Shown here: positions 53,214-63,690 of the stretch, piece after piece | Layout of the letters: each line of letters starts with the position of its first letter | Position numbering within the stretch: position 1 is the first letter of the stretch | Origin: Hyposmocoma kahamanoa | Taxonomy: Eukaryota; Arthropoda; Insecta; Lepidoptera; Cosmopterigidae | Assembly (NCBI RefSeq): GCF_003589595.1 | Contig: NW_020654422.1 | Coordinates: 18,339,118 to 18,403,117 of the forward strand | Length of the DNA stretch: 64,000 nt | Reading direction: 5' to 3' | The notes under the pieces: model-generated | What the model was told of the DNA's origin: nothing | The model's input: only the letters and a program-made list of their open reading frames with translations | The model's database searches: none | Position numbers and translations under genes: made by a program

Positions 53214-53681
53214 TTTGTGATCTCTTTGTTAAAAAGCCTTTCATTGGACTGCCTTCTTCTGTAAAGTGGATAACCTCAGTCGTTGTCGATATTGAGACGA
53301 AAATGTTAACATTGGCACTTTTACTTTAATTTTAAAATACAAAATTTAATAAGCAGCTTTCTCACATTATTTTCCCACATTACTCGTTGAATACCAAACT
53401 TTGCAGAAGCCCTTAAAATTACTAAGCAGAAAACTCGATACTGGCGAAATCCAAAACGTGGTAACGTGATTATGCAAAAAGAAAACTAAGATTTCGTGTC
53501 GCTTTTATTAATTTATTTAACATGATACTTTGGCAGATATTTAAGTCAAATAAAATTATCAGCACAACCCTTTGCGACTGCTATTCCTTTACAATTATAT
53601 AATTAATAATGCACAGGAAAAAAATAGTTCTTGAATAGAATTGATGAGAGAATATATGAGAAATGTACGACATAATGAATA

Positions 53682-53890
53682 TAGATGGCGCTGCGGCTAT
53701 AAAGTCGTTAAAAACCCGATACAGAAATCCGACAAGCACATAGAAATATTCGTGAGGTCCGCTGATTCGTTCCGTAGCTTAGTTAGTATAACGTCTGGGT
53801 CACGGTTTGCTAGGAGACGTCGGTTCGAATCCGGCCGAATCGAAGATTTTTTTTTAACTGTTCGATCTTTATATTTATAATTATAATTCT
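53682..53890 (+). repeat. tRNA-like SINE, family B (copy 6)
   Basis: AGATGGCGCTGCGGCTATAA, CGTAGCTTAGTTAGTATAAC, CGTCGGTTCGAATCCGGCC, then a shortened shared tail ending TTTATATTTATAATTATAA. Confidence 0.86.
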
Positions 53891-53929
53891 TGAATATTTT
53901 GGATTTCTAATTGTCTCTTCTTTGTTCAA

Positions 53930-54206
53930 TTTTTTTTTTGTGACAGGACGAACATATCGTGCGCCTGATGGTAAGCGACACGCCTGTTCATAACAGTTAC
54001 AGTGCCACTCGGAGCTAATCACAAAGATTTGTGAGGCACTGCCGCTCACCCTTCACCCCGACACATCGGTTGAAAAGTCCCATGTACCTGTAATTTCACC
54101 AACAACCTTAACCCTTCAAATGCCCACATTATTATTGACGGCAGAAATAGGTAAGGTGGCAGTACTTCTCTGGATGAACTCTTTGACAAGAGGCTCTACT
54201 GCTACT
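53930..54206 (-). repeat. SINE-A (copy 26)
   Basis: Full-length, A tail present (T run at 53931). From TGTGACAGGACGAACATATC to GAGGCTCTACTGCTACT. It lies 40 bases downstream of a family-B SINE. Confidence 0.92.
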
Positions 54207-54496
54207 ATCACTATTAATATTCTATTAGATTAGTATGCTCTTAGTATTCTAAAGATGTTTGCGAATAAGCGGAACTCGCGCGTTCTAGGACAATTACTTC
54301 AAGTTCTGGTGAGGCAGGCTAAAAGCTGTTTCGGTTTTAATGGTTTTTGTATAATTATAATCATAATCCTGTTATTAATTACACAGTAGGTAAGCAATGT
54401 TAGCAAGTAAAAGGGTCAGGTTGCCTGAATAAATAATGTTTTGCTATTATTCTTTCAAAAATGTTACCCAACAACCATAATCAACATTCAAAGTAT

Positions 54497-54747
54497 TTTT
54501 TTATGATACTTAGTGACGGGACGAACAAGTCGTGCGCCTGATGGTAAGCGACACGCCTGTCCACAACAGTTGCAGTGCCACTTAGAACTATTAAAGATCT
54601 GTGAGGCACAGCCAATGCGCCCGTCACCCTGAGACATAAGTTGAAAAGTCCCCTGTGCCTATAACATCACTAGCACCCTTCTTCAAAACCGGAATGCAGT
54701 AATGCTCATTACTGCATGGCGGCAGAAATAGGTAACGTGGCAGTAAT
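54497..54747 (-). repeat. SINE-A (copy 27)
   Basis: A tail and 3' two-thirds are close to consensus (AGTGACGGGACGAACAAGTC). It ends at GGTAACGTGGCAGTA. Confidence 0.92.
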
Positions 54748-54879
54748 ATTATATTATAATAAAGTGCTTAAGGAACATTTGTAAGATTATTACGTACTCT
54801 AATGAATTCTAGTTAAGTTGCTTAAGTAACTTTTATAGCTTGTAAATATTCTGATCGTATTCAACTATAGTATAGTATA

Positions 54880-55060
54880 TACACGACAAGAAGAGCAACT
54901 ACGTACGAGCGTAACAGCGCGGCTTATATGTGTGCCCAACCGCCGCGCGCCATGTACACGGACGCACACATTTGGGTAATCTTGTGGTGCTTTCGCGTTG
55001 CTGGTTGTCACACTCCGCATTCATTATTGAACTGAAGCTTTTGGTCGGTGTTTAAAAAAA
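54880..55060. other. CpG-richer block, unclassified
   Basis: CGTAACAGCGCGGCTTATAT, AACCGCCGCGCGCCATGTAC and GCTTTCGCGTTGCTGG lie in otherwise AT-rich DNA. No frame or repeat relation established. It could be promoter-like. Confidence 0.25.
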
Positions 55061-55264
55061 TAACATCAAATAGTAGACGTGTTTATGGTTTGTGTTTATG
55101 GTGGAGTAAACAAAATTGACTGACATTCAGAATTGTTCAACATTGCATTTTTATTTCATACCCATACTCCTATAACCGAGATATTAATCCGCGATGCTAG
55201 TATAAAAATATTAAAGTGTAAGTACTGCATTTAAGACTGTTTCAATAAAGCACGAGAATCTGTA

Positions 55265-55555
55265 TCAGTTGGCCTTTATATACTCGCACAGCTGGGCACA
55301 GCCCTTCTCTCATAATGGAGCTTGTACTGTAATTCCCACGCAGTGCCAATGCCGATCAGAAACTTCACACCCATCATTGCAGATGTGTGCTGGCTTCCTC
55401 ACGATGATGTTTTCGTTCACCGAAAAGCTCATAGTGCATTTCAAATGAAATATCGCACATAGATCCCAAAAAACTCACAGTCGAAGACAAGATTCGAATC
55501 CAGAACCCTCTACTTCAGAGGAAGCAGGTCAAACCATTAAGCTACTACTGATAAT
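55265..55555 (-). repeat. tRNA-like SINE, family F (copy 4, best copy)
   Basis: Minus strand: GTAGCTTAATGGTTTGACCT (A-box-like), GGATTCGAATC (B-box), GATCTATGTGCGATATTTCA, TGAGCTTTTCGGTGAACGAA, CATCGTGAGGAAGCCAGCAC and GGGCTGTGCCCAGCTGTGCG. Near full length (about 290 bases). Confidence 0.85.
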
Positions 55556-55569
55556 GAACACGTTATTTT

Positions 55570-55800
55570 ATTCTAAAATCTCTCACTGGATGTCACTAGC
55601 AGCGCTGAATGCCGTAAGCACATAGGAGACTTTCGACAACTCGATAACTTGACCTGTAGCTCAGTTGTTAGAGCAGTGCTACAGTACAGCGTGGTCATTG
55701 GTTCAAGTCCGGGTAGAAGAAATTTTTCTGTATGTTCGATCTTTGTATTAACAATCATAACAAAACTAGTCGAGTTAATTCACAAAAATCTCAATGGTAT
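55570..55800 (+). repeat. tRNA-like SINE, family C (copy 2)
   Basis: CTCACTGGATGTCACTAGCA arm, then CCTGTAGCTCAGTTGTTAGA and CATTGGTTCAAGTCCGGG, then the shared tail (CGATCTTTGTATTAACAATC ... ACTAGTCGAGTTAATTCAC). The tail is the same as in family B. Confidence 0.84.
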
Positions 55801-56074
55801 CATTGTATTTTTTTTTCAAATTATGTTTATACCTACCTACAGGTTATAGGTACAACAATAATAATAATGTGACAACCCTACGCTCCAACCAACGTGTAGG
55901 CATGATACGCCGAATAAGCGAGAGTTGCACTACTTATCTCGTTATTCTGTGGTTTAACTTTCCCTCGCCTTAGCGTTGTCTTAATCGATGGATTAATTAT
56001 CAATAAATTTATATTTGTCGTTCATAATTCATTCCCATGAAGCAATCTATCCTTTTAAATTCACTACACTGTTA

Positions 56075-56108
56075 AAAGACCATAAGAATATGTATTCTTA
56101 TGGTCTTT
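56075..56108. repeat. Perfect 34-nt palindromic hairpin
   Basis: A 16-bp stem (AAAGACCATAAGAATA and its inverse) around the two-base loop TG. Function unknown. Confidence 0.85.
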
Positions 56109-56156
56109 ATTAGTCTTAAGTAGTACATTCGTACTATCGTTGTCTGTAAGCAGTAA

Positions 56157-56474
56157 CTAAGACCTAATTCGTATAAATTGATAACTGAGACAGAAGAGGA
56201 GTTAGAGAAGAATAGAAAATATTTTTGTGCTAGTAAGAATCAGGAAAGAATGCAAATTTGAAGGGATGAAGATAATGACTGTGTTACACATACAAAAACT
56301 ACAAATGTAAAAGATAATGAAATTATTGCAAATATTATACTTTCTGAAAATGTAATTAATGAACAGCCGTTTAGGTTTGAAAGAAAAGAACCTAATGAAC
56401 CTTTTGTAACTAGGAATGGGAGAGTTGTAAAAAAGCCTAGTTATTTGAACGAGTATAAAAAAATAAAAGCCTAA
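56157..56474 (+). pseudogene. LTR retrotransposon (Ty3/gypsy-like) polyprotein C-terminal relic
   Basis: The frame reads LRPNSYKLITETEEELEKNR, KYFCASKNQERMQI, then a stop, then in the same frame RDEDNDCVTHTKTTNV..., FVTRNGRVVKKPSYLNEYKK and IKA stop at 56474. The (R/G)P(R/N)SY ... RN(R/K) pattern is the GPY/F-type end of an integrase. The (R)(N/S)GR.VKKP.YL.EY block is the usual last motif of such polyproteins. The rest of Pol is absent upstream, and no LTR was identified downstream before a SINE-A insertion at 56578. Confidence 0.6.
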
Positions 56475-56577
56475 TTTTTTGTACGAGTAGGCAATCATAT
56501 TTTGTTTTTCTTTACGAATTAAAATGCACGTCCCTTTCTTGCGTGGGTTTTCTTTATATTTGCTCTCTTTTTTTTAA

Positions 56578-56866
56578 TAGCAGTACAGCTCCTTGTGAAA
56601 GAGTTCGTCCAGGGAAGTACTGCCACCTTATCTATTACTGCCGCCAAGCAGTAATGTCAGGATTACTGTGTTCCGGTTTTGAAGGATAAGAGTGTTGATG
56701 AAATTACGGGCACTTGGGACTTGTCAACTTATGTCTCAAGGTGACAGGCAGGTGCCCCTCAAATCTTTGCGATTTAAAGCTCTCAGTGGCACAGCAACTG
56801 TTATCGACAGACGTGTCGCTTACCATCAGGCGCACGACTTGTTCGTCCCGTCACTTGATATTAAGT
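56578..56866 (+). repeat. SINE-A (copy 28)
   Basis: Close to consensus from AGCAGTACAGCTCCTTGTGA to CGTCCCGTCACTTGATATTA. One of the best plus-strand copies. Confidence 0.93.
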
Positions 56867-57054
56867 ATATATAAAAATAACTTCGGCTGCGCCACACTAA
56901 ACAAAATATTAGAGGATGGGATTTCTCCCATCCCATTAAAATGAGTGAAACATCGGTAGCCATTGATGTAAAGTAAGATGTATTGGGAACCACAGACAAT
57001 AATTATGTCTTAACCTAGAGATGTCCCACCGACCAGGGGTGTATATTACCATGA

Positions 57055-57165
57055 CAGTAGTGTTAAAACGGTTGATCGTAATTACGAGGTCGATTGTTCA
57101 AATCCCTGTGACATGTATAACTATGATTTTAATTATTAAGTTACGTGCATTTGAGAATGTATTAC
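57055..57165 (+). repeat. Possible tRNA-like SINE head
   Basis: CGGTTGATCGTAATTACGAG and GGTCGATTGTTCAAATCCCT resemble the head at 41.51 kb, followed by AT-rich sequence. Weakly supported. Confidence 0.4.
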
Positions 57166-57270
57166 TATACATTGACAAATGCAATTGTTACTACAATACC
57201 ACTAATTCCAGGGAAAGGAAATCTGTGAATAAGTGTCAAAGAAGAAAGTTATGTCCTGCCAGCACATTCT

Positions 57271-57479
57271 CACTCACTCAGAGTTTTATATCGCAAAGAT
57301 CTGCGAGGCACTGCCACAGCGCCCGTCGCCCTTAGACATAAGTTGACAAGTCCCATGTGCCTGTGATTTCACCAGTACCCTTGCCCTTCAAAACCGGAAC
57401 ACAGTAATGCTTACATTACAGCCTGGCGGCAGAAATATATAAGGTGGCAGTACTTCCCTGGACGAACTCTTTCACAAGC
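57271..57479 (-). repeat. SINE-A (copy 29)
   Basis: CACTCAGAGTTTTATATCGC to CTCTTTCACAAG. The 3' third with the A tail is missing. Confidence 0.88.
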
Positions 57480-57594
57480 CTTTTTAAATTAAAAATTTTC
57501 TTTTGCGTAACACTTGTAGTAACAACAAGCTACCAGTTTAATTTCTCGAGGTGCGTAGTTTTGTAATCGCTCATTAATAAAAATTTGAAGTAAA

Positions 57595-57725
57595 AAACAG
57601 TATTACAGCGCGCAGCTTCTGTCGTCTGTGGGACCGGATGCCACCTGGCTTCTAGCCGCAAGATGGCGGAGGCACACGTTCGCGTCTCACGCGCCTTACA
57701 GTTAATTCTAATAGTTTTCACCTCA
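57595..57725. promoter_or_regulatory. Candidate promoter-like block with YY1/Pho-type motif
   Basis: A GC-richer stretch with CTAGCCGCAAGATGGCGGAG at about 57651-57670. AAGATGGCGG is the classic YY1/Pho binding core, common near housekeeping start sites. No exon follows recognisably on either strand, so this is a weak candidate. Confidence 0.25.
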
Positions 57726-57825
57726 CAGTGTTTATTACAAAACCGGTTCTGTAACTAGTTTCGATACAAATAATTTGTTTTAAAACATTGCGCTCACACA
57801 TTGAATACTTACTTAACTTATTATA

Positions 57826-58050
57826 CACTTATTATACATATTCGAGCCACCTCGCATTTTTATCCTTGAAGGGCTAGAATATTAAAATATAGTTATTATA
57901 AAGTTTTCTCCGGTTTTTTAAATTCAAATTTTCAATAAGGACGTAAGAAAATGACCTTTTTGTATAGCAGTTTCAAAGTTGCATAATAGCATTTTTGAGC
58001 AATTAATTAATATTGAAAATGCAAGGTGGCTCGAATTATGTGTCCGGGAG
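57826..58050. mobile_element. TA-flanked MITE-like element (about 225 bp)
   Basis: Inner arms ATTCGAGCCACCTCGCATTT (57840-57860) and the inverted right arm (58016-58036) differ at one base. The right end extends to CTCCCGGACACATA-type sequence, and the left outer end is eroded. TA lies outside at 57824-57825 and 58051-58052. Tc1/mariner-like by target, no transposase. Confidence 0.65.
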
Positions 58051-58684
58051 TATATTATGCATCAAACCATTTTATAATTAAATGGACATAACACAATTCG
58101 TCCTCGCCTTCACTATTCTTTGTACTGAGGCGATTGGTTAAATTACGCAGATCACTCGTTAAATAGCGAGCGGCTTACAAGTTACAACTCCAAATGCTAT
58201 ACCTTTTTCCAGCACTTTCGTCAACGTAAATATTAACGCCTGTGTTAAATTTTATCCCACCGCAACGTTAAAATGTGTTATGTACCTTTATGTAGTATGA
58301 ATCTACATAAAATGTAAATTTTTCTTACCTAAGATCCATTATCCTCTAAAACGGAGCGCATAAGGCCTATATTGGACCAACCTTTTGATGGGTGTTCTCA
58401 ACAGTCATCTCCACAAAATCATAAATTCATTTTAAGGGCAATGTAAGCTTCTTCATTAAGATTCTAGTTAATATTCAAAATTTGCCATTTACTTTGACGA
58501 TCTCCGTAGCCAATTCGTTTGCACACTATAATACGATATACATATATACGATAAAACTAATTTCGGAATGAGCTTTTCTAGATTGGTTCTGGTTGTCCGA
58601 GTTCTATAGTGAACTCCGTAGCTCTAGTACTCAATAACAATTTTAAAAAATCTTTAGTACTTTCGACATCGATGTATAAGTATA

Positions 58685-58856
58685 AGTTAGTGAAATTATA
58701 GGCACATGAGTTTTGCCAGTTTATGTCTCAGGGTGACGGGCGAGGTGACAGTGCCCCTGAAATTTCTGAATGACACTGCAACTGCTGTGGACCGGCGTGT
58801 CACTTACCACCAGGCGCACGACGTGGTCATCACGTCACTTGGTTTCTTTGTTCCAC
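58685..58856 (+). repeat. SINE-A, 3' half (copy 30)
   Basis: GTGAAATTATAGGCACATGA to CATCACGTCACTTGGTTTC. 5'-truncated and directly followed by another copy in the same orientation. Confidence 0.87.
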
Positions 58857-58870
58857 TTGGTGCTTAATGA

Positions 58871-59082
58871 CCTTACCTATTTCTGCCGCCAAGCAGTAAT
58901 GTCAGAATGAATCTGTTTCGGTTTTGAAGGGGGGCTGGTGAATTTACAGGCACATGGGACTTGTCAACATATGTCTCAGACTGGCTGAAGCAGTAGCTGT
59001 GTCCTTTAAAACTCTGAGTGACACTGCAGCTGTTAAGGACAGGCGTGTCGCTTACCACCACGATTTATTCGTGTCATAAAAA
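58871..59082 (+). repeat. SINE-A (copy 31)
   Basis: TTACCTATTTCTGCCGCCAA to CACCACGATTTATTCGTGTC and a short A tail. Tandem with copy 30. Confidence 0.88.
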
Positions 59083-59084
59083 AA

Positions 59085-59932
59085 CTTGGTAAATAATGCA
59101 CCATACTACTGCGAGATACAAAATGCACTTTTAAAAATACTGTACAATTTGCAAACTTACTCAAATAGCAAATATCCCATCGTGCAAGATAGCAAAATAA
59201 CGTTTTAGCAATCAGCATTTCTCGCACGTTATCTTATTACTGATACCAAACTTGCTAATCAAAGTTAGAAACAAGTTTGCTCTCTCACTGCTTAACATTG
59301 TGTGTCCTCTGTTTATATTTTAGTATACGTACATCGGCGTAACAACTTAGGGTTCACGAGCAATTGCACAAACATCCGTTGGGTACATTTAACGCTTCAT
59401 TAGAAAAACTTATAAAGTAAAGTATATTTTCTCAAACGTGCTCGGAAATGTGTGCATTACTTTCAAAAAAACGAACACAGAAAGTTTTTTTTTCCATTTA
59501 TGGACCATGCAACTTCTTTCCGGCCAAGGCCTGCAAAGTATGAAAATTCATTACTGTCCACTTTTCTAAACTTTTAAATTTAATTAGTACTAATAATGAA
59601 CTACAGCTAATGAACTACGTCAACAGGCAAAAGAAAAATTCATACAGCCAACTGCCCAGTGTTAGTGATTGCGAGAATTAAAAATACCTACCTGCCCTGC
59701 TTACTTTTTTAAAAGAAGAAAAGGCGGTAAAATAAACCAAAGTACTTTAGTATTCTTTTCTGCTTTTCTGTATTTTCGTCGAAAAAATAGTTTTAGTGAG
59801 AAGAGCGATAACGGAAATGTTATTTGATTGTGCACCACCTAATTTAAAACTAGAGGTAATATTAGACACTTATGAAATTTTCATGCACTGGAAAATCACG
59901 CGAATCACATCATCAGAAGTTCTGCAGACTAC
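59085..59932. other. Spacer, no recognisable feature
   Basis: AT-rich. No gene or repeat relative noticed. Confidence 0.35.
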
Positions 59933-59940
59933 TATAGACT

Positions 59941-60317
59941 CTTAGAATAATAACGCATAGAATGATAGTTTCATATCAAACGAACTGTCACAAGTGAGGC
60001 AAAAATCAAATTCATGTAGGCTAGTTTTTGTAGTAAGTTAATTTACGGTTTTAGTGAATATTTATATAAAAATACAAGTGAAACGCGTTACTTCCTTGTG
60101 AAATGTGATGTTAGTATCTATTTTATGTTTGTCTGACATATTTTTACACTCATTTACCGCATATTTCGTCATTTTTAGCTAAAATTCTTGAGCTGTTCGC
60201 GGTGCAAGTTGACCTTGAGCACTGATGGCCCGCCCGCTCGTGTAGGCCCATTGGGAGCGCTTCAATTTGCCTCACTTAGCGTGTGCGGAGTAGGTTTCTA
60301 TGCGTTATTATTCTAAG
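59941..60317. mobile_element. MITE M4 (377 bp): perfect 22-bp TIRs, 8-bp target duplication
   Basis: Starts CTTAGAATAATAACGCATAG plus AA and ends with the exact inverse (60296-60317). It is flanked by TATAGACT at 59933-59940 and 60318-60325. The subterminal motif AAGTGAGGCAAA occurs in both arms. No transposase. The TSD length suggests a hAT- or P-type transposon, but the terminal bases are not diagnostic. Confidence 0.95.
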
Positions 60318-60339
60318 TATAGACTACTAATAGGTGCTT

Positions 60340-60540
60340 AGAAAAATAACAACATTCTTTTAACAAATTGTCCTAACATGTCAAATGTTACTTTTAATGT
60401 TTTTTTACTTTTTTATTCTTTGGTCTTTGAGTATTTCCTCACATTGTTTGAGAAAGGCACTATACAAGCATCGGCGGGAACGGGGATTGCTTGACTCGTT
60501 TTAATACAAGGCCTCGTCTCTTACTCGTCCAGCAATTCCT
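60340..60540 (-). repeat. Relative of the 39-kb insertion
   Basis: Inverse of 39040-39250: AAATTGTCCTAACATGTCAA, CCTCACATTGTTTGAGAAA and TTGCTTGACTCGTTTTAATA then CAAGGCCTCG. Confidence 0.72.
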
Positions 60541-60584
60541 TTTTTCCCGGCCTCAGCATTAGTGTACTAATTAATGCACTGTAA

Positions 60585-60645
60585 GTGGCCAGGAATCGGA
60601 AAAAAGACGACAAAAAAAAAGGTCGCAACGTCACAGGCGCAGCTC
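60585..60645 (+). pseudogene. LINE fragment, RWDDDV type (copy 3, short)
   Basis: AAGTGGCCAGGAATCGGAAA and GGTCGCAACGTCACAGG match the downstream half of the copies at 1.5 and 43.9 kb. Confidence 0.45.
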
Positions 60646-60924
60646 TCAGAGCCCAAATATACTTGAAAACGCCTTAATATCGCGCCACGAATTGTGGTTC
60701 GTCAGTTTTTTGTCACATTCTATAATTACAAAGATTTCAAATATTTACAATGATTTTATCGAGACTCAGAATGTTACGGACATGATATTTTGCTTCATGA
60801 TGACAATACTTCATTTTGAAAAGTATGCAGTAGAGTCAAAAACCTTTAAAAGTTGCTTGCCTCATCGAGGAAACAAACCAACTATATGATGACTATGTTA
60901 GTTTTAAGGAATTATATAAATAAA

Positions 60925-61152
60925 TAAATGTTAAACAATATTCCATACCCTGCTCTGATCCCAAAATAAGGAACTATAATACTTATGTTATGGAAATCGA
61001 AAATAATGAAGGTACAACACACACCCGGACTAGAGATAATAAAGAAAAGTTAGTTTTCCTACATTGACCCGGCCGGGGACCGAACCCGGGACCTCAGTGA
61101 TGGCGACACCATGTAAACCAGTACGCCTAGTCATTTGACCACGGAGGTCATT
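60925..61152 (-). repeat. tRNA-like SINE, family E (copy 5)
   Basis: Full minus-strand copy: CCTCCGTGGTCAAATGACTA head, GAGGTCCCGGGTTCGGTCCC, then the TTTTC body. It ends in an ATTT repeat. Confidence 0.87.
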
Positions 61153-61194
61153 GAATCAATCCTTATTACTGACCCTTTCGACTGGCGTTTGATC

Positions 61195-61570
61195 GGTTTG
61201 ATTCCCAGAAGCGGCAAACAACTTTATTTATTTTTATTTATATACTCACGCCATTAGATTCCCATTGGGGTAGGCAGAGACTATCGATCGATACTTAGCA
61301 CGATCCTTACAAACCTCTCTTGCTTCACTAACATTCATCAATCTTTTCATAAATGAGATTATATATCTTCCTTCCTCTTATTCTTCTCACTACGCACTCC
61401 AGCCTTTTTGAGAACAATCTCAATTTGATCAGAGAATGTTTTCTATCTCGGTCCTCTTCCAATGTTCCTTCTACGTTAGCTCTATATATTTCTTTATTTA
61501 ATCTACATTCATTCATCTGCTCCATGTGCCCAAACCACCTCAACATACCCTTTTCTATTTTTGTCACTAC
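61195..61570 (-). pseudogene. LINE C-terminal relic (RWFGHMEQM type)
   Basis: The minus strand reads KIEKGMLRWFGHMEQMNECR, LNKEIYRANVEGT and later DRKHSLIKLRLFSKRLECVV. LRWFGHVERM..ENR..K..Y.A.VEGT is the signature C-terminal end of a common insect LINE polyprotein. After 61328 the homology continues out of frame toward SLCLPQWESNG-like sequence (PxGN ending) at about 61260. An A-rich 3' end lies at about 61215-61245. Only the last about 120 codons remain. Confidence 0.78.
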
Positions 61571-61659
61571 AACCCTCTATCAAACCACATTTTTCACGTA
61601 TTACAGCATTCTTCACTCTGTCACACAGCCGCACACCACATATTCTTCTTAAACAACTT

Positions 61660-62460
61660 TATAAAAGGCTTATTTAAAAAAAATTAAACAATCTCTAAAT
61701 TAAGCAAAATATCATATCTACATATTTAAAGTACTTTCCACCCGTGTCCCATAGCCCGTGTGACGCCTTGAACATTTTGAAAATCATAACCCCCTTTAGG
61801 ATCTTTTATCGAAAAGATCTACAACCTAAACGAGAACAGTCTCACTCATACACCTACGCTCACCCATGACCGATAAAGATAGCAACAATAATAATAAATA
61901 CCTAACAGATTTTGTAAGTTCTACTACAATCTTAATTTTAATCTACTGTTAATTAAAACTGTCAAATTTGGCTATCTTAATTATCTTAAAGAACACAAAT
62001 TGACATTGATGGCTTTTAAAAACTTTTTGTTGAACATTTCCGAAAAATAACATTTTAATTTAAGAAGACGTTTTATTTAAAATTGTTTTAAAGTTACCTT
62101 ACGAAATTAGAAAAAATAACGGGAGCAGCGAAATTAGATTCTGACTCTGGCAGCGAAATTCCATGCTACGCCACTGCCCCACGGCAGTCGACAAAATAAT
62201 ATTAATTATTTATTTAATTCATAATGAGTATTTTCAAATTTATAAACTGTAATTATTTTCATACGCAAACACATACAGTAATTACAATAACGTAGTCTGA
62301 ACAGTCGGTACTTGAAATATTTTAATAATCCATTCAACATACATGCATATAATTCACGTGATTGTACAAGGACATAATGAAATAGGATTGCAATGTACAC
62401 ACACAATCAACAGTAATAAACTTAGTGAAAAAAACTCTCGCCTCCTGTGAGTCATTTTCG
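61660..62460. other. Spacer, no recognisable feature
   Basis: AT-rich. No gene or repeat relative noticed. Confidence 0.35.
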
Positions 62461-62466
62461 CATCAC

Positions 62467-63236
62467 TACTTATTTCTGCCGCCAAGGAGAGGTGTGGGCG
62501 ATATTGCGTTCCGGTTTTGAATGGTAAGGGTGCTGGTGAAATTATAGGTACATGGGACTTATCAACATTATGTTTCAGAGTGACGGATGCAGAGGCAGTA
62601 CCCCTCAGATCTTTGCGATTTAACACGTTAATTGCCACTCACGCGGTATCGCGTGATGCGAGTTCTCTCCAAACGGCCGATCACGCGTTATCGCTTGGAC
62701 GTCGCTACCAAGTTTCTAAGCGGAATAATATAGTGGCGACAGCGAAACGGCGCATAATATTTACATTGGCCACTAGTAAAAGAATCGACTTTCGTGTGGT
62801 GGGGATGGCCGCCAGCCACTGTCTATTGTATAATATTAGTCCAAAGAAACCAAAACAAGTAAGTTCCTTATAAATGTTGATTCTTGATAATTATTATTTT
62901 TTGTATTTGTACGTTATTTAAAAAATAATCTATGTGATTATAAAAGACTGATAATTAAAGATATAATTATTATATTAAAAGTTTTTTATTTCTGAAATAT
63001 ATAACTTATTTTACCGAATTACATATCACGCGACATCGCGCTTCCGGTCATGTGGCGCGTGATAGATATTTAAAGTACATAAATCCTATGTACATAATAA
63101 TAAATTTATATAAATAAAATATTAACTTAAATTGAGCACAATTAAAACTAAAAAAAGGTTTGGCCACCACACATAATTTCAATTTTTAGCCTGGCAAGGA
63201 ACGTGTTAAAGCTCTAAGTGACACTGCAGCTGCGAC
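62467..63236 (+). repeat. SINE-A (copy 32), interrupted by a TTAA element
   Basis: The left part is CTTATTTCTGCCGCCAAGGA to CTTTGCGATTTAA (62623). The right part is AGCTCTAAGTGACACTGCAG (63210 on). The 3' end is lost after GCAGCTGCGACG. Confidence 0.88.
62624..63205. mobile_element. TTAA-flanked DNA element M5 (582 bp), piggyBac-like target
   Basis: Inserted at the TTAA of SINE-A (62620-62623 and 63206-63209). The ends read CACGTTAATTGCCA and, inverted, CACGTTCCTTGCCA. The subterminal parts are CpG-rich with repeated ATCGCGTGATG-type motifs (left 62648, right about 63025-63065). A splice-donor-like AAGTAAGT at about 62858 suggests it may keep the 5' part of a spliced gene, but there is no transposase frame. 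The 118-codon plus frame crossing the SINE boundary is not a real gene. Confidence 0.88.
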
Positions 63237-63289
63237 GTTTTTTAATTGTTATGTATACTACCGTGATCAGTAAAAAAGGCAATATGTTA

Positions 63290-63412
63290 CTTAGGTTTTC
63301 GCGATTGTTACACATAGGAAATGAAAATATTTTTCCGGATTATACGCGATTGATTGATGACGCGCAAATATACGCGATTTAAATCCGGAAAAATAGTTTC
63401 ATTTCCTACGAT
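63290..63412. repeat. Fold-back repeat R10 (small hairpin form)
   Basis: TTAGGTTTTCGCGATTGTTA ... TTTCCGGATTATACGCGATT is followed by the inverse, TATACGCGATTTAAATCCGG ... TTTCATTTCCTACG. The arms pair over about 40 bases. Confidence 0.75.
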
Positions 63413-63584
63413 ATGTTACTATTTTTATTTTTTCCTACGTGAATAAGGTATGAAGTTACCGTAAGAGAAAAGCACTTTTTTTTTAAATCTATTTATTTAA
63501 ACATTATTTTCTCGGTTTTGAGTTTTTGTCACAAGCGCCCAATTAAGCTTTTAATATCACTTGTACACCTAGAGATAAAATGAT

Positions 63585-63690
63585 CCCTGTGACATTTCGG
63601 ACCGTCATTTCTCAGATGCGGAACTGGTACGAATCGGACGTAGTGCCCAAACTTGTTAGCCTCATCACTTAGTATTATAAAAAAAAATAT
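63585..63690 (+). repeat. Repeat R11 fragment plus SINE-A 3' tail (copy 33)
   Basis: 63588-63640 (GACATTTCGGACCGTCATTT) is the inverse of 36.21-36.27 kb. 63648-63690 (CTTGTTAGCCTCATCACTTA, GTATTATAAAAAAAAATA) is the SINE-A 3' end. Confidence 0.6.

Noticed and set aside
62517..62873. A 118-codon plus-strand frame as a transposase
   Set aside because: It begins in SINE-A and crosses the TTAA junction into the DNA element, so it cannot be one ancestral gene. No DDE motif.
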